Source: Deltaproteobacteria bacterium (GTDB taxonomy: Bacteria; Myxococcota_A; UBA9160; SMWR01). Taken from it: a stretch of DNA of 64,000 nucleotides. The stretch is taken from assembly GCA_019310965.1 (NCBI GenBank), contig JAFDDG010000017.1:32963-96962 (forward strand), in the 5' to 3' direction. Of the stretch, positions 53,157 through 62,139 are shown in pieces (the stretch's first letter is position 1; every line of letters starts with the position of its first letter). Made by a program: the position numbers and the translations under genes. The notes below the pieces were generated by a model that saw nothing but the letters and a program-made list of their open reading frames with translations, was not told the DNA's origin and ran no database searches.

Positions 53157-55952
53157 ATGATCCGGGCCGCGGCATTGCTGCTCACAGTACTCACCGGCTT
53201 CTCCGGGCTGGTCTACGAAGTGACCTGGCAGAAGTGCCTCGCCACGCTGCTGGGCTCGCACAGCGAAGCCACTGCCGCCGTGCTCGGCATCTATCTGGGC
53301 GGGCTCTCGGTGGGGTACGCGTTGTTTGGCCGCGTGGTGCAGCGTGTGGTGGCACGGGCGGCCGGCCGCGGCGCACCGCCGCGACTGTTGCTGCTCTACG
53401 GCACGGTCGAAGCCAGCATTGGCATCTGGGCGCTGCTCTTCCCCTGGCTCTTCTCCGGCGTCGAGGCGCTCTCGCTGCTGCTCTCCATCGACCACCCCTT
53501 GGCCGGCTTCGCGGTGGACATCGTGCTGACCATCCTGCTGATCGGTCCGCCCACGGTGCTGATGGGCGGCACCATCCCGATTCTGACCCAGGCACTGTCG
53601 CGCAACATCGACGACGCGACGCGCTTTCACGCCTTCGTCTACGGCTTCAACACGGCCGGGGCCTTCGCCGGCGCGCTCGCTGCCGGCTTCGTGCTGATCC
53701 CGACACTCGGCATTCACATGACGCTGCTCTGCATGGGCGCCGTCAACATCGTGGCGGGCGTCGGTTTCGCGGCGCTCGATCGGAGCGCGGCGAACGCCGG
53801 CGCTGCGGCGGAGGCAGCGGAACTGCCTCCGCTTCCGCCGGGCTTCGGGCTCTTCGCCGCCGCCGCCTGCTTGCTCGGCTTCGCGATGATGTCGGTGCAG
53901 ACGGTGCTGATCCGCATCGGTGGCCTCGCACTCGGCGCCTCGCACTTCACCTTCGCCACGGTGGTCGCGGTCTTCGTGCTCTGCATCGCTCTCGGCAGCC
54001 TGGCGGTTTCGGCCTTCCAGCAGATTCCAAGGTGGGCGGTGGTTGCGTGCCCCGCGCTCCTGGCGCTGCTCCTCGGACTGCTCTACTGGGTGTTGCCCGA
54101 CACCACCTACGCAGCGCACGTGCTTCGCACCTTCTTCAGCGACGAACCGGCGGCGTTTCACGCGTACCACGCGGCAATCTTCCTGCTGGTGCTGTCGCTG
54201 CTGGCCCTACCGGTGGGCCTCTCCGGCGCGAGCCTGCCCCTGCTCTTCCACGAGCTGCGCCGGGAGATCGGCGACCTCGGCGCAACGGCTGGCCGCCTCT
54301 ACAGCTGGAACACGATTGGCAACCTGCTGGGCGCCTTGCTGGGCGGCTACGCACTGCTCTTCTGGCTGGACCTCCACCACGTCTACCGCCTCGGCGTGGC
54401 CGCGGCCGCCACGGCCACGCTGCTGCTGGCCGTGCGCACTCTCGGCCTCTCGCGCGCGGCGGCCGTCATCACCGCGGTGCCACTCGGCTACGCGCTGGTC
54501 GCGCTGCCGGCCTGGCCGCCGGAGCGTATGGCGGCGGGCAGCTTCCGCAGGCGAACGCCCATCGCAGGCACCTACGACGGGGCGGACACCTTCTTTCGTC
54601 TCAGCGGAATGGGCGACATCATCTTCTACGACGACGCTCCGACCAGCACCGTCAGCGTGCGCGAACGCATGATCGGCGGCCAAAAAGACCGCTCGATCTG
54701 GGTCAACGGAAAATCGGATGGCTCGCTGGTGCTCGACTATCCGACCATGGCACTGCTCTCCATCGTTCCGTGTCTCGTTGCCGACGAGTGCCGCACGGCA
54801 TTCGTGATCGGCTTCGGAACGGGGGTCAGCGTCGGCGAGTTGGCGGTGCTCAAAGGCATGGAACGCGTCGACGTGGCCGAGATCTCCGGCGGCGTGCTCG
54901 AAGCCGCTCCGCTGTTCGACTTCGGCAATCAGGCGGCCTCGCGGAAACAGAACGTGAGCCTGATCCGCAGCGACGCCTACCGGGCGCTCATGCGCACGGA
55001 TACCCGCTACGACGTGATCGTCTCGGAGCCCAGCAACCCGTGGACGACGGGCATCGAGATGCTCTACAGCCGAGAGTTCCTGACGGTCGCTCGCGATCGG
55101 CTCGCGCCTGGCGGCGTCTACGCCCAGTGGTTGCACGTCTATGAAACCGACACCGCGAGCGTCGAGTTGGTGATGAGGACCTACACCGAAGTCTTCGATC
55201 AGGTGGCGGTGTGGTACACGCTCGGCGGCGACCTGCTGCTGCTCGGCTTCAACGACGAGCCGGATCTGAATCTGGCGCGCATCGCGGCTCGTGCGGAGCG
55301 TCCCGACGCAAAGCGGGGACTCGCCCGGGCAGGCATCCGGAGTCTTCCAGCCCTGCTGATCCACGAGCTGCTGCCGCTCGGCGTCCTGCACGAAGCATCC
55401 CTCGGCGACGACGTGCACACGCTATTCCATCCGATCCTCGCGGACCGGGCGGCACGCGCCTTCTTCGCCGGACGCAAGAGCGCACTGCCCTTTACAGGTA
55501 CGCCGGCCGCAGCCGAGCGCGGCGCATCCGCTTCGCTCTGGCAGGCGTGGCTGGCCGAGCGCGGCGCTGAGCTCTCGCAGAGTGCTCTGCGCCAGGCCGG
55601 CGATCAGGTCTGCCGCTTGCGCAGTCACGAGTGTGCGACCTTCCTGGCCTGGTGGCGGCAGCGGGGCGCCGGACCGGAGTTCGAGGCCGTGCACGAGCAA
55701 TGGTCGCGCCACCCAGAGCGCACGGCGCATCTCACCGACAAAGTACTCGGCGAGCTGGAAGCTCTCTACGGCGAGGGCCCGAGGGGCGCCACGACCCCCC
55801 AGCAGGTGCGTCGCAGCGCCGAGCTCTTCGAAACCTACTACTTCCACGCACTGCCATTTCGGCGCGAAGTCGTGCAGTCGACGATCGCGCGCTGCCAGGG
55901 CCGCGACTGCATGAACGCACGCGACTACGCCACTTCACGGCTGGCGCACTAG
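53157..55952 (+). CDS. Membrane protein fused to spermidine synthase-like domain
   Basis: A 931-residue protein. The N-terminal half has about twelve to fourteen helices in two blocks, beginning AAALLLTVLTGFSGLVYEVTW. The C-terminal half (about 500-850) is a spermine/spermidine-synthase-like Rossmann domain: AFVIGFGTGVSVGELAVLKG, VDVAEISGGVLEAA, YDVIVSEPSNPWTTGIEMLYS and FLTVARDRLAPGGVYAQW. These fused proteins are frequent in environmental bacteria; real polyamine synthesis is unproven, because typical substrate residues need checking. Start follows TGGAGGTCTGG. Confidence 0.85.
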   Translation: MIRAAALLLTVLTGFSGLVYEVTWQKCLATLLGSHSEATAAVLGIYLGGLSVGYALFGRVVQRVVARAAGRGAPPRLLLLYGTVEASIGIWALLFPWLFSGVEALSLLLSIDHPLAGFAVDIVLTILLIGPPTVLMGGTIPILTQALSRNIDDATRFHAFVYGFNTAGAFAGALAAGFVLIPTLGIHMTLLCMGAVNIVAGVGFAALDRSAANAGAAAEAAELPPLPPGFGLFAAAACLLGFAMMSVQTVLIRIGGLALGASHFTFATVVAVFVLCIALGSLAVSAFQQIPRWAVVACPALLALLLGLLYWVLPDTTYAAHVLRTFFSDEPAAFHAYHAAIFLLVLSLLALPVGLSGASLPLLFHELRREIGDLGATAGRLYSWNTIGNLLGALLGGYALLFWLDLHHVYRLGVAAAATATLLLAVRTLGLSRAAAVITAVPLGYALVALPAWPPERMAAGSFRRRTPIAGTYDGADTFFRLSGMGDIIFYDDAPTSTVSVRERMIGGQKDRSIWVNGKSDGSLVLDYPTMALLSIVPCLVADECRTAFVIGFGTGVSVGELAVLKGMERVDVAEISGGVLEAAPLFDFGNQAASRKQNVSLIRSDAYRALMRTDTRYDVIVSEPSNPWTTGIEMLYSREFLTVARDRLAPGGVYAQWLHVYETDTASVELVMRTYTEVFDQVAVWYTLGGDLLLLGFNDEPDLNLARIAARAERPDAKRGLARAGIRSLPALLIHELLPLGVLHEASLGDDVHTLFHPILADRAARAFFAGRKSALPFTGTPAAAERGASASLWQAWLAERGAELSQSALRQAGDQVCRLRSHECATFLAWWRQRGAGPEFEAVHEQWSRHPERTAHLTDKVLGELEALYGEGPRGATTPQQVRRSAELFETYYFHALPFRREVVQSTIARCQGRDCMNARDYATSRLAH

Positions 55953-56275
55953 CGGGCTTCCCCCGCGTAGGGATCGAACCCGATCGACGAGGTCTGGGCA
56001 CGCTCCTGCACGGTGGGCTGGTGATCCGGCGCACAGCAGGCCCGATCCTGCGCGGAGCAGAAGCCCGGCGGCACGCGGTCACGGACGGGCGGGCCCGGCG
56101 CTGCTCCGGTCGCATGAGTCCCAGAACGTGCACGCCAGCCCGAGAGAGCAGAAGCGGAGGCGGGAGACCTTCGGAGCACTGCGGCACACGACCCCAGCAC
56201 GGGGCATCTGGCCTCGCTCATCTCGAGTGAGGCGATGGGAGAAGTTCGCAGCGCCGTGCCTGGCCAGCGGCGGAG
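55953..56275. other. Intergenic region without a confident gene
   Basis: About 320 bases between the spermidine-synthase-like gene and the sigma-54-like promoter of the CBS gene. It has inverted-repeat pieces (GCCTC at 56211-56215 and GAGGC at 56229-56233) that could be activator sites. The stretch near 55970-55986 resembles a tRNA T-arm but no tRNA can be folded. A weak minus-strand frame exists but lacks a start with a ribosome binding site. Confidence 0.4.
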
Positions 56276-56291
56276 TGGCACGCGTGATGCA
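56276..56291 (+). promoter_or_regulatory. Candidate sigma-54 promoter of the CBS gene
   Basis: TGGCACGCGTGATGCA: perfect -24 element, correct spacing, one mismatch (T to A) in the -12 box, the same variant as the USP promoter at 24113. Predicted start near 56302, with GATGGAGG and GTG at 56331 downstream. Confidence 0.62.
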
Positions 56292-56330
56292 CTGACATCC
56301 ATCACGACCCGAAGATGGAGGCATCGACCC

Positions 56331-56801
56331 GTGACGAAAACGAGAATTCCCACCGCGCGCGATGTCATGACCCGACGCGTCAACACGATCCCTGTCACAG
56401 CCGACCTCGATGCAGCCGTCCGCATGCTCCTCGAGCACGGCCATGCGGGCGCCCCCGTAGTCGACTCCAACGGTGCACCCCAGGGAGTTCTCTCCGAGCA
56501 CGACTGCATCCGGGTGCTCGTCCAGGCCATCGCCGATGGCTGGCCGCCGGGGCGAGCCGCAGACCACATGACGTCCGAGATCGAGACGGTCTCTCCCACA
56601 GATGACGTGCTCTCCCTCGCGACGCGTTTTGCCGAGGGGAAGCACCGGTGCCTACTCGTCGTGGAGCAGGGGCAACTCGTCGGTCTCATCAGCCGCCACG
56701 ATCTCCTTCGCGCGCTGGAGTCGCTGGAGAAGCACACCGCGGGCGGGCGGCAACCCACAACCTACGAAGTGATGGAGAAGCGCCACCGCGACCTCGACTG
56801 A
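56331..56801 (+). CDS. CBS-domain pair protein
   Basis: A 156-residue protein starting with GTG (TKTRIPTARDVM), ribosome binding site GGAGG eight bases upstream. Two CBS motifs: RDVMTRRVNTIPVTADLDAAV, AGAPVVDSNGAPQGVLSEHD and AADHMTSEIETVSPTDDVL, LLVVEQGQLVGLISRHDLL. It should bind adenosine nucleotides and report energy state. It resembles the first CBS protein (22779) but lacks its helical tail. Confidence 0.88.
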   Translation: MTKTRIPTARDVMTRRVNTIPVTADLDAAVRMLLEHGHAGAPVVDSNGAPQGVLSEHDCIRVLVQAIADGWPPGRAADHMTSEIETVSPTDDVLSLATRFAEGKHRCLLVVEQGQLVGLISRHDLLRALESLEKHTAGGRQPTTYEVMEKRHRDLD

Positions 56802-56889
56802 CGGGCCCATCGATCCGGCCCACACCGACGTCGGCGGTGTGATCCACTGGAAGCCGTCCGCACAACACTGACCCTGCGGCACCCCGCCC

Positions 56890-56905
56890 TGGCACGGCTC
56901 TCGTT
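56890..56905 (+). promoter_or_regulatory. Sigma-54-like site before the HPF/cold-shock fusion
   Basis: TGGCACGGCTCTCGTT has a perfect -24 element and the -12 G at the right spacing, but the -12 C is T. Predicted start near 56916, eleven bases before the ATG at 56927. Confidence 0.4.
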
Positions 56906-56926
56906 GAAGACGCGAGGTGCAGCACA

Positions 56927-57475
56927 ATGGAGACCAACATGGAGATTCACTGGGTTGGGCTGAGAGAGCTCGACGACTCCGAACGAGCCCAGGCCGAGGC
57001 ACGGCTCAGCCGTCTGGCCGAAGGTCACAGCGACCTCATCGATCTGCGGATCACCGGTCATCGGACCGCTCACCACCGCCACGGCGGCCAGGAGGTGCGG
57101 GTCACCTGCCAGGCGCGTGGCCGCGAGATCGTGGCGGCCCGCACTCGTCCCGACCTGGGGCTCGCGCTCAACGAGGTTCTCGACGCCTTCGAGGCGGAAG
57201 TCCACAAACTGCGCGACAAGCGCAGAGACCGGGCCCGCATGCCGGCCCCCGCAGCGCCCCTCCTCGGAATCGTGGATCGGATCTTCCGGGAGGATGGTTA
57301 CGGGTTCATCCTGACGGACGCTGGGGAGCAGGTGTATTTCCACCGCAACGCAGTGAAGGAGGGGCTCGAGTTCGACCGCCTCGAGGAGACCGATCGAGTC
57401 GCCCTCAACGTCGAGGCGGGCGCGCAGGGACCCCAGGCCACCACCGTCGTCGCGCCTCCGCCGGGAGAGGTGTGA
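56927..57475 (+). CDS. Ribosome hibernation factor (HPF/S30AE) fused to a cold-shock domain
   Basis: A 182-residue protein. Residues about 1-100 look like an HPF domain: MEIHWVGLRELDDSERAQAE, SDLIDLRITGH, REIVAARTRPDLGLAL. Residues 110-175 are a cold-shock-type OB fold: GIVDRIFREDGYGFILTDAG, QVYFHRNAVKEGLEFDRL, VALNVEAGAQGP. HPF parks ribosomes in stress and CSD binds RNA, so the fusion should couple both. ATG at 56939, with GGAG six bases upstream, is an alternative start. The gene ends 45 bp before the convergent nrdJ gene. Confidence 0.85.
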   Translation: METNMEIHWVGLRELDDSERAQAEARLSRLAEGHSDLIDLRITGHRTAHHRHGGQEVRVTCQARGREIVAARTRPDLGLALNEVLDAFEAEVHKLRDKRRDRARMPAPAAPLLGIVDRIFREDGYGFILTDAGEQVYFHRNAVKEGLEFDRLEETDRVALNVEAGAQGPQATTVVAPPPGEV

Positions 57476-57520
57476 CCCAGCAGCCCCCGCTGTGAGGCTT
57501 CGAGTCTCGCGCTTCCATCA

Positions 57521-59209
57521 TCAGCTACGACACGAGTGCCGGCATGCAGCGCGCAGATCGATGCGCGCTGGCGCGCTCTCGCCACGGCGGCGGTAGAACG
57601 CAACGCCCTTGCATCCGAGGCTCCGAGCCCGCTGGATCCAGTCCACGACTTGCGTTGCAGTGGGAGAGGCCTCCCCATCAAGATGCACGGTCTTCGAGAC
57701 TGCGCCATCCACCCACCGCTGAGTGCACGCCTGCATGGCGAGCTGATCCTCCGGTGAGATCTCCCACGCCCTTCGCAGGAGCACGCGATCGGCATCGGAT
57801 AGATCCGGCAGCTGGCGGTGTCCGATGCCGGCCGCGAGCGCGTCGAGCACGGGCTGCGGATCGAGCGTTCGGCGGGCGAGCCATTCGACCAGCCAGACAT
57901 CGCTCCAGGTGAGTTCGCGCCCCTCGGTCAGGAGCGCCACGCGCGGAGCGAAGAACGGCTCGATCCCAGGCGAACAACCCACGAGCAGGCGAAGCGTTCC
58001 CGTCGGCGCCAGGGCACGCGTCGTCGCGTTGCGCCGCCGCGGGCCCCGCTCCCAGGCGGGGAAGACGCCACGCTCCTCGCCGAGGTCACACGTTGCAGCG
58101 TCTGCCTCACGCGCAACCAGGCCCAGGATGCGACCCGCGAATTCCCTCGCCTCCAGCCGGTCGTAGGCCATGCCGCGGTGCAGGAGGAGATCGGCAAGAC
58201 CCATGATACCGAGACCTACCTTTCGCGTTCGCCGCGACGCGAGGGCGATCTCGCCGTCGGGCCAGGCGTTCACCTCCAAGGCGTCGTCGAGAAAGCGCAC
58301 GGCATCCCGCACGACCCGGCCCAGGCGTTGCTCGTCGAGCTCTCCGTCCTGCTTCAAGAAGGCGGGAAGCTGCAGCGATCCCAGCACGCAGCTCTCGCCG
58401 GAGAGGAGTGGCTGCTCGCCGCAGGGGTTCGTCGCGCGGAGCGCGCCCAGAGCGGGCGTCGGATTGTCGGCCTCGATCCGGTCCAGAAAGAGCAGGGTGG
58501 GATCACCCGTCTCGAGGATGCTCCCTGCGATCTCGCGGAGGAGATCGCGAGCCGCAATCCGGCCCCCTGCACCGTGCGCGTGGCGCAGCTCCCACGACTC
58601 GTTCTCTCGGGCCGCGCGCAGCAGGCCGTCGCTGACGCCCACCGCCAGGCCCAGCTGGGGGAAGCAGTCCGGGGCCCTGCGCTTCGCCCGAACGAACTCG
58701 ACGATATCCGGATGGTCGTCGCGGAGAACGGCAAGGTGCGCTCCGGCGCGACGTCCGGCCATCCCCATCAATTGAGCTGAGCGGGCAAAGAGCTCGGTGA
58801 ACGCGACGGGCCCCGGCGTATGTCCACCGGAGCGCTCGATCGGCGTGCCACGCGGACGCAGCGCAGAGAATTCGACGCCCACGCCGCCAGAGCCCTGCTG
58901 GATCGCCGCGGCACGCTGGAGCGTGCCATAGATCGAATCGAGCGAGTCGACGACATCGAGGACAAAGCACGCCGCGAGCTGTCCTCCCCTGCCGGCGTTC
59001 GCCAACGTGGGAACACTGGGCAAGAAGCTGCCGCCCGCGATCAGGGCGGAGAAGCGTTCTGCCCACTCGGTTCGTGCGGCTGCAGGTTCGGCCTCGGCTA
59101 CGGCGATGGCGACACGCTCCGCCACGTCTGCGAGCGACGTCTCGCCAGGCGCCGCGACCTGTGCCGCCAGAACGGCGCGCCGCGCTTCATCGATCTCCGC
59201 GTTCGCCAT
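57521..59209 (-). CDS. nrdJ: Class II (adenosylcobalamin-dependent) ribonucleotide reductase, compact form
   Basis: A 562-residue enzyme that makes dNDPs without oxygen by using B12. Active-site residues are present: Cys81 (LAACFVLDV), Asn261-Pro-Cys263-Gly-Glu265 (NPCGEQ) and Cys274 in ESCVLGSLQL. Other marks: FLPSVPTLANAG, QQGSGGVGVEFSALRP, RKVGLGIMGLADLLL and ALAPTGTLRLL. There is no ATP cone at the N-terminus. The C-terminus ends with Cys556-x3-Cys560, the likely pair that re-reduces the active site. It is shorter than most NrdJ. Last gene of the rtcB-archease-nrdJ operon, 54 bp after archease. Confidence 0.9.
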   Translation of the reverse strand: MANAEIDEARRAVLAAQVAAPGETSLADVAERVAIAVAEAEPAAARTEWAERFSALIAGGSFLPSVPTLANAGRGGQLAACFVLDVVDSLDSIYGTLQRAAAIQQGSGGVGVEFSALRPRGTPIERSGGHTPGPVAFTELFARSAQLMGMAGRRAGAHLAVLRDDHPDIVEFVRAKRRAPDCFPQLGLAVGVSDGLLRAARENESWELRHAHGAGGRIAARDLLREIAGSILETGDPTLLFLDRIEADNPTPALGALRATNPCGEQPLLSGESCVLGSLQLPAFLKQDGELDEQRLGRVVRDAVRFLDDALEVNAWPDGEIALASRRTRKVGLGIMGLADLLLHRGMAYDRLEAREFAGRILGLVAREADAATCDLGEERGVFPAWERGPRRRNATTRALAPTGTLRLLVGCSPGIEPFFAPRVALLTEGRELTWSDVWLVEWLARRTLDPQPVLDALAAGIGHRQLPDLSDADRVLLRRAWEISPEDQLAMQACTQRWVDGAVSKTVHLDGEASPTATQVVDWIQRARSLGCKGVAFYRRRGESAPARIDLRAACRHSCRS

Positions 59210-59263
59210 GATCTCTCTTCAGCGTCTCCCCTGCCGCGTGGCGAAGAAACCAGGCCCGTCCCA

Positions 59264-59701
59264 TCAGACGTCGAGCGTGGCGGTTGCCATCCAGCCCTCC
59301 GTCATCTTTGCCACCCGAAGTTCGTGAGCGGTTGCCGCCTTGACGTCCGACGCGAGGGTGTGCCGGCGGCGGTCGATGGGCTCTCCAGCCAGGTCTGCTG
59401 TCAGCTGCACGGAGTCATGCCAGATGATCTCGATGTGTTCCGGATGCAGGAGAAGCTCCTCCGCGTCGCGGAGATAGACGAGCTCGTTCAGGAAGCGCAG
59501 GAGCAAGAGTTCGAGATCCGGCTCCTCGAGCACGACGGATCGACGCTCGCGCCGCTCGACCGCGGCGGGCTCCTCGACCGTCGCTGCCAGCAACGCTCGT
59601 CCCGCCGCGACGAAAGCCGCCTCGACGCTGGGGCCCTGCGCGACGAAGGTGAGGTCGCTCGTCGCTCCCTCGATGAATTCGAAGCGTGTCCGCGCGCCCA
59701 C
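59264..59701 (-). CDS. Archease
   Basis: A 145-residue archease, the partner that speeds guanylylation of RtcB. Marks: EGATSDLTFVAQGPSVEAAF at the start, LELLLLRFLNELVYLRDAE and VKAATAHELRVAKMTEGW at the end, with Asp residues that bind metal. It lies 1 bp after the RtcB stop, a typical archease-RtcB pairing. Confidence 0.9.
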   Translation of the reverse strand: MGARTRFEFIEGATSDLTFVAQGPSVEAAFVAAGRALLAATVEEPAAVERRERRSVVLEEPDLELLLLRFLNELVYLRDAEELLLHPEHIEIIWHDSVQLTADLAGEPIDRRRHTLASDVKAATAHELRVAKMTEGWMATATLDV

Positions 59702-59702
59702 T

Positions 59703-61163
59703 TCAGCCCTTCACGTTGGCAACGGGGACGAGGTGAGCGACCCGGCGCGAAAGGCCCGCGAGTTCCGTCGCCTCGGCCACCTCGTCGACGTCCTTGTACG
59801 CAAACCCCGCCTCCTCCGCGAGACCGCGGTACGAAGCCGAGCGCACCAGGATGCCCCGCGCCTCCATGCGGTCGCGCAACTCACGCCCCCGCACGAGCTT
59901 GCGCGCGCGCCTGCGACTCATCGTCCGACCGCTGCCGTGCGCTGTGCTGAAGAAGCTCGCTGCACCCGTGTCAGTGCCCGCCAGCAGGTACGAACCCGTC
60001 TCCATGCTCCCGCCGATGATCACGGGCTGCCCCGTCTCGCGGTACTCGTCGGGAAGCTCCGGGTGCCCCGGCGGAAAGGCTCGCGTCGCACCCTTGCGAT
60101 GCACCAGGAGCGTGCGCTCTCTGCCATTCACGCGGTGCCGCTCGAGCTTCGCCGTGTTGTGGGCCACGTCGTAGACGTTGCGGATGCCGAGCCGATCGGG
60201 GCTGCGTCCGAAGACCCTGGAGAAGACTTCTCGAATGCGGTGCAGAATCACCTGGCGGTTCGCGAAGGACATATTGGCGGCGCAGCCCATCGCGGCCAGG
60301 TAATCCCGCCCCTCCTGGGAGGCGAGGGGTGCGCAAGCCAGCTCCCGGTCGATGATCGGAAGCCCGAAACGGGTGGGCATCGCGCGCAGAAAGTCGTGGA
60401 GGTAGTCCGTCGCCACCTGGTGGCCGAACCCGCGGCTCCCACAGTGGAACATGATCACGACCTGCTCGGGGAAATCGAGGCCGAACGCGCGCGCGAGCTT
60501 CGCGTCGAAGACGCCGTCAGGGTGGAGCACCTGAACCTCGAGGTAGTGGTTGCCCGAACCCAGGGTTCCGATCTGCCGGTAGCCGCGCTCGATCGCGCGC
60601 TCGCTCACACACTCGGGGCGCGCGGTCTCGAAACGGCCGCCCGCCTCGGTGCAGCGCAGGTCCTCGGACCACCCGTAGCCCTTCTCCACGGCCCACTGAG
60701 CGCCGCCACGCAGCACATCGCAGAACTCGCTGCGGTCGATGCGCACGAACCCACGACGGCCGACGCCCGCCGGAACGCGGGCGGCAAGGGCATCCACCAG
60801 CTCCTCGAGCCGGGGCTTCACCTCGGGCCAGCTGAGATCTGTCCGCACCAGCCGCATGCCGCAGTTGATGTCGAATCCGATGCCGCCGGGTGAGATCACA
60901 CCCGTCTCCGGATCCATGGCGGCCACGCCCCCGATCGGAAAGCCATAGCCCCAGTGGGCATCGGGCATGGCAAAGCTCGCGCTCACGATCCCGGGGAGCG
61001 TCGCCACATTCGCGGCCTGCTCGAAGACCTTCTCGTCCATCTCCGCGAGAAGCTTTTCCGTAGCGAACACGCGCACCGGCACCCGCATCCCTGCCCGGAA
61101 ACGGGTCGGGAGCTCATAGACCGCGGGATGGACCCGCTCGATCAGCGACGGCGCGGGCGACAT
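59703..61163 (-). CDS. rtcB: RNA-splicing ligase RtcB
   Basis: A 486-residue RNA ligase that joins 2',3'-cyclic phosphate or 3'-phosphate to 5'-OH ends with GTP and Mn2+. Marks: GISPGGIGFDINCGMRLV-like segment SPGGIGFDINCGMR, GTLGSGNHYLEVQ, CGSRGFGHQV, and the catalytic histidine in TAHGSGRTMSRRRA. Starting at the ATG at 61163 (MSPAPSLIERVHPAVYE) gives the normal family start. No clear ribosome binding site. Followed by archease and nrdJ. Confidence 0.94.
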   Translation of the reverse strand: MSPAPSLIERVHPAVYELPTRFRAGMRVPVRVFATEKLLAEMDEKVFEQAANVATLPGIVSASFAMPDAHWGYGFPIGGVAAMDPETGVISPGGIGFDINCGMRLVRTDLSWPEVKPRLEELVDALAARVPAGVGRRGFVRIDRSEFCDVLRGGAQWAVEKGYGWSEDLRCTEAGGRFETARPECVSERAIERGYRQIGTLGSGNHYLEVQVLHPDGVFDAKLARAFGLDFPEQVVIMFHCGSRGFGHQVATDYLHDFLRAMPTRFGLPIIDRELACAPLASQEGRDYLAAMGCAANMSFANRQVILHRIREVFSRVFGRSPDRLGIRNVYDVAHNTAKLERHRVNGRERTLLVHRKGATRAFPPGHPELPDEYRETGQPVIIGGSMETGSYLLAGTDTGAASFFSTAHGSGRTMSRRRARKLVRGRELRDRMEARGILVRSASYRGLAEEAGFAYKDVDEVAEATELAGLSRRVAHLVPVANVKG

Positions 61164-61316
61164 CCGGGTGCCTCTCGCCGAGACGGTACGCACGCGGCGT
61201 GCCGCTCTCTGCTTGCGGCGCGCGGCGGGGATGCCGGAGACCCGACACTCGCACGGCAGCCCGCCTGCGACGTCGCGCGCCACGCGATTTGGGGAAGACG
61301 CGTCGGCATGGGTCGC

Positions 61317-61559
61317 TCAGTCTCGCCGCCGTTGCACCTCGTGCGGCGCCGCGCCATAGGCCTCGTCGGGGAGATCTGCGACGTCGGGCGACACGGTCCA
61401 CGTGTCGCGCTCGGCGTCGTAACGTCCACCGCGTTCCATCGCACAGTTCCAGCACAGCAGGTTGCCGGTGCCAAACTCGAAGCCACGCCCCGACCCCGGC
61501 GCAACCGACGTGCCGCATTGCGCACAGGTCTGCGCGCTCTCCCAGTCTTCGCGTTCCAT
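61317..61559 (-). CDS. Small zinc-ribbon protein
   Basis: An 80-residue protein with two CxxC pairs (CAQC and CWNC) around a short loop, fitting a zinc ribbon, then an acidic tail (DADVADLPDEAYG-like). The ATG at 61559 follows AAGGAGGTTCCC. It is the first gene of the cluster that continues with rtcB after about 150 bp. Function unknown; such ribbons often sit with USP and RNA-repair genes. Confidence 0.72.
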   Translation of the reverse strand: MEREDWESAQTCAQCGTSVAPGSGRGFEFGTGNLLCWNCAMERGGRYDAERDTWTVSPDVADLPDEAYGAAPHEVQRRRD

Positions 61560-61873
61560 GGGAACCTCCTTGTTGGACTCGCCTCTCCGACCAGCGCGAC
61601 CTTCCGACAATGACTCTCCTTCTACAGTATGCACGCGGACGCGCAGCGCAAAGCCCACACGGTTGCATCGCACATTCCCAGCCCACGCGGCCGCGTCCAC
61701 AGCCAGCCGAATCGAGCGGCACGGAGAACCCTGCGCACCCGATGGGGTGATCCGCCGAATTCATGGGATTGCAGGGCGCGCCCGCAGCCCGCACGCGGCG
61801 GCCAGGCGCTCCAGGGGGGGCGGAGTGCGGCGTATCCCCGGAGATCCCGGTCTCTCGGCTCGCCCCACGACGC

Positions 61874-61913
61874 AAACGGCCGCCAGTGCAGCACCTGCAA
61901 CTGGCGGCCGTTT
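61874..61913 (-). terminator. Perfect hairpin downstream of tRNA-Arg
   Basis: Fourteen-base arms (61874-61887 and 61900-61913) around a 12-base loop. It starts 10 bases after the end of the tRNA (minus strand) and ends with a short TTT, so it is a likely intrinsic terminator of the tRNA transcript. Confidence 0.7.
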
Positions 61914-61923
61914 CTACGGATTC

Positions 61924-62000
61924 TGGCGCGCCCGGCACGACTCGAACGTGCGGCCTCCTGGTCCGCAACCAGACGCTCTATCCAACTGAGCTACGGGCGC
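61924..62000 (-). tRNA. tRNA-Arg, anticodon GCG
   Basis: A complete cloverleaf of 77 nucleotides: acceptor GCGCCCG/CGGGCGC, D-stem GCTC/GAGC, anticodon stem TCTGG/CCAGG with loop TTGCGGA, T-arm GCACG/CGTGC with loop TTCGAGT, and an encoded CCA. The anticodon (61964-61966) is GCG, reading CGC (and CGU). Most bacteria use ACG with inosine for these codons. Confidence 0.9.
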
Positions 62001-62139
62001 TTGAATCGGGGCGCGGATTCTAACCCATCCTGCGGTGCGGCTAGTCGATAGCGAACTGGTCTCTGGCGTCAATTCCCCGATCTACAGCGAAAATGCAGGG
62101 AGATCGCCCAGATACGACGATCTGGGAGCAGCAATATCG

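Noticed and set aside
55970..55986. tRNA-like T-arm sequence after the spermidine-synthase-like gene
   Set aside because: No acceptor, D or anticodon arm can be found around it.
59210..59263. Cobalamin riboswitch expected before nrdJ
   Set aside because: Only 54 bases separate archease and nrdJ, too short for one, and no such fold is seen before rtcB or the zinc-ribbon gene.
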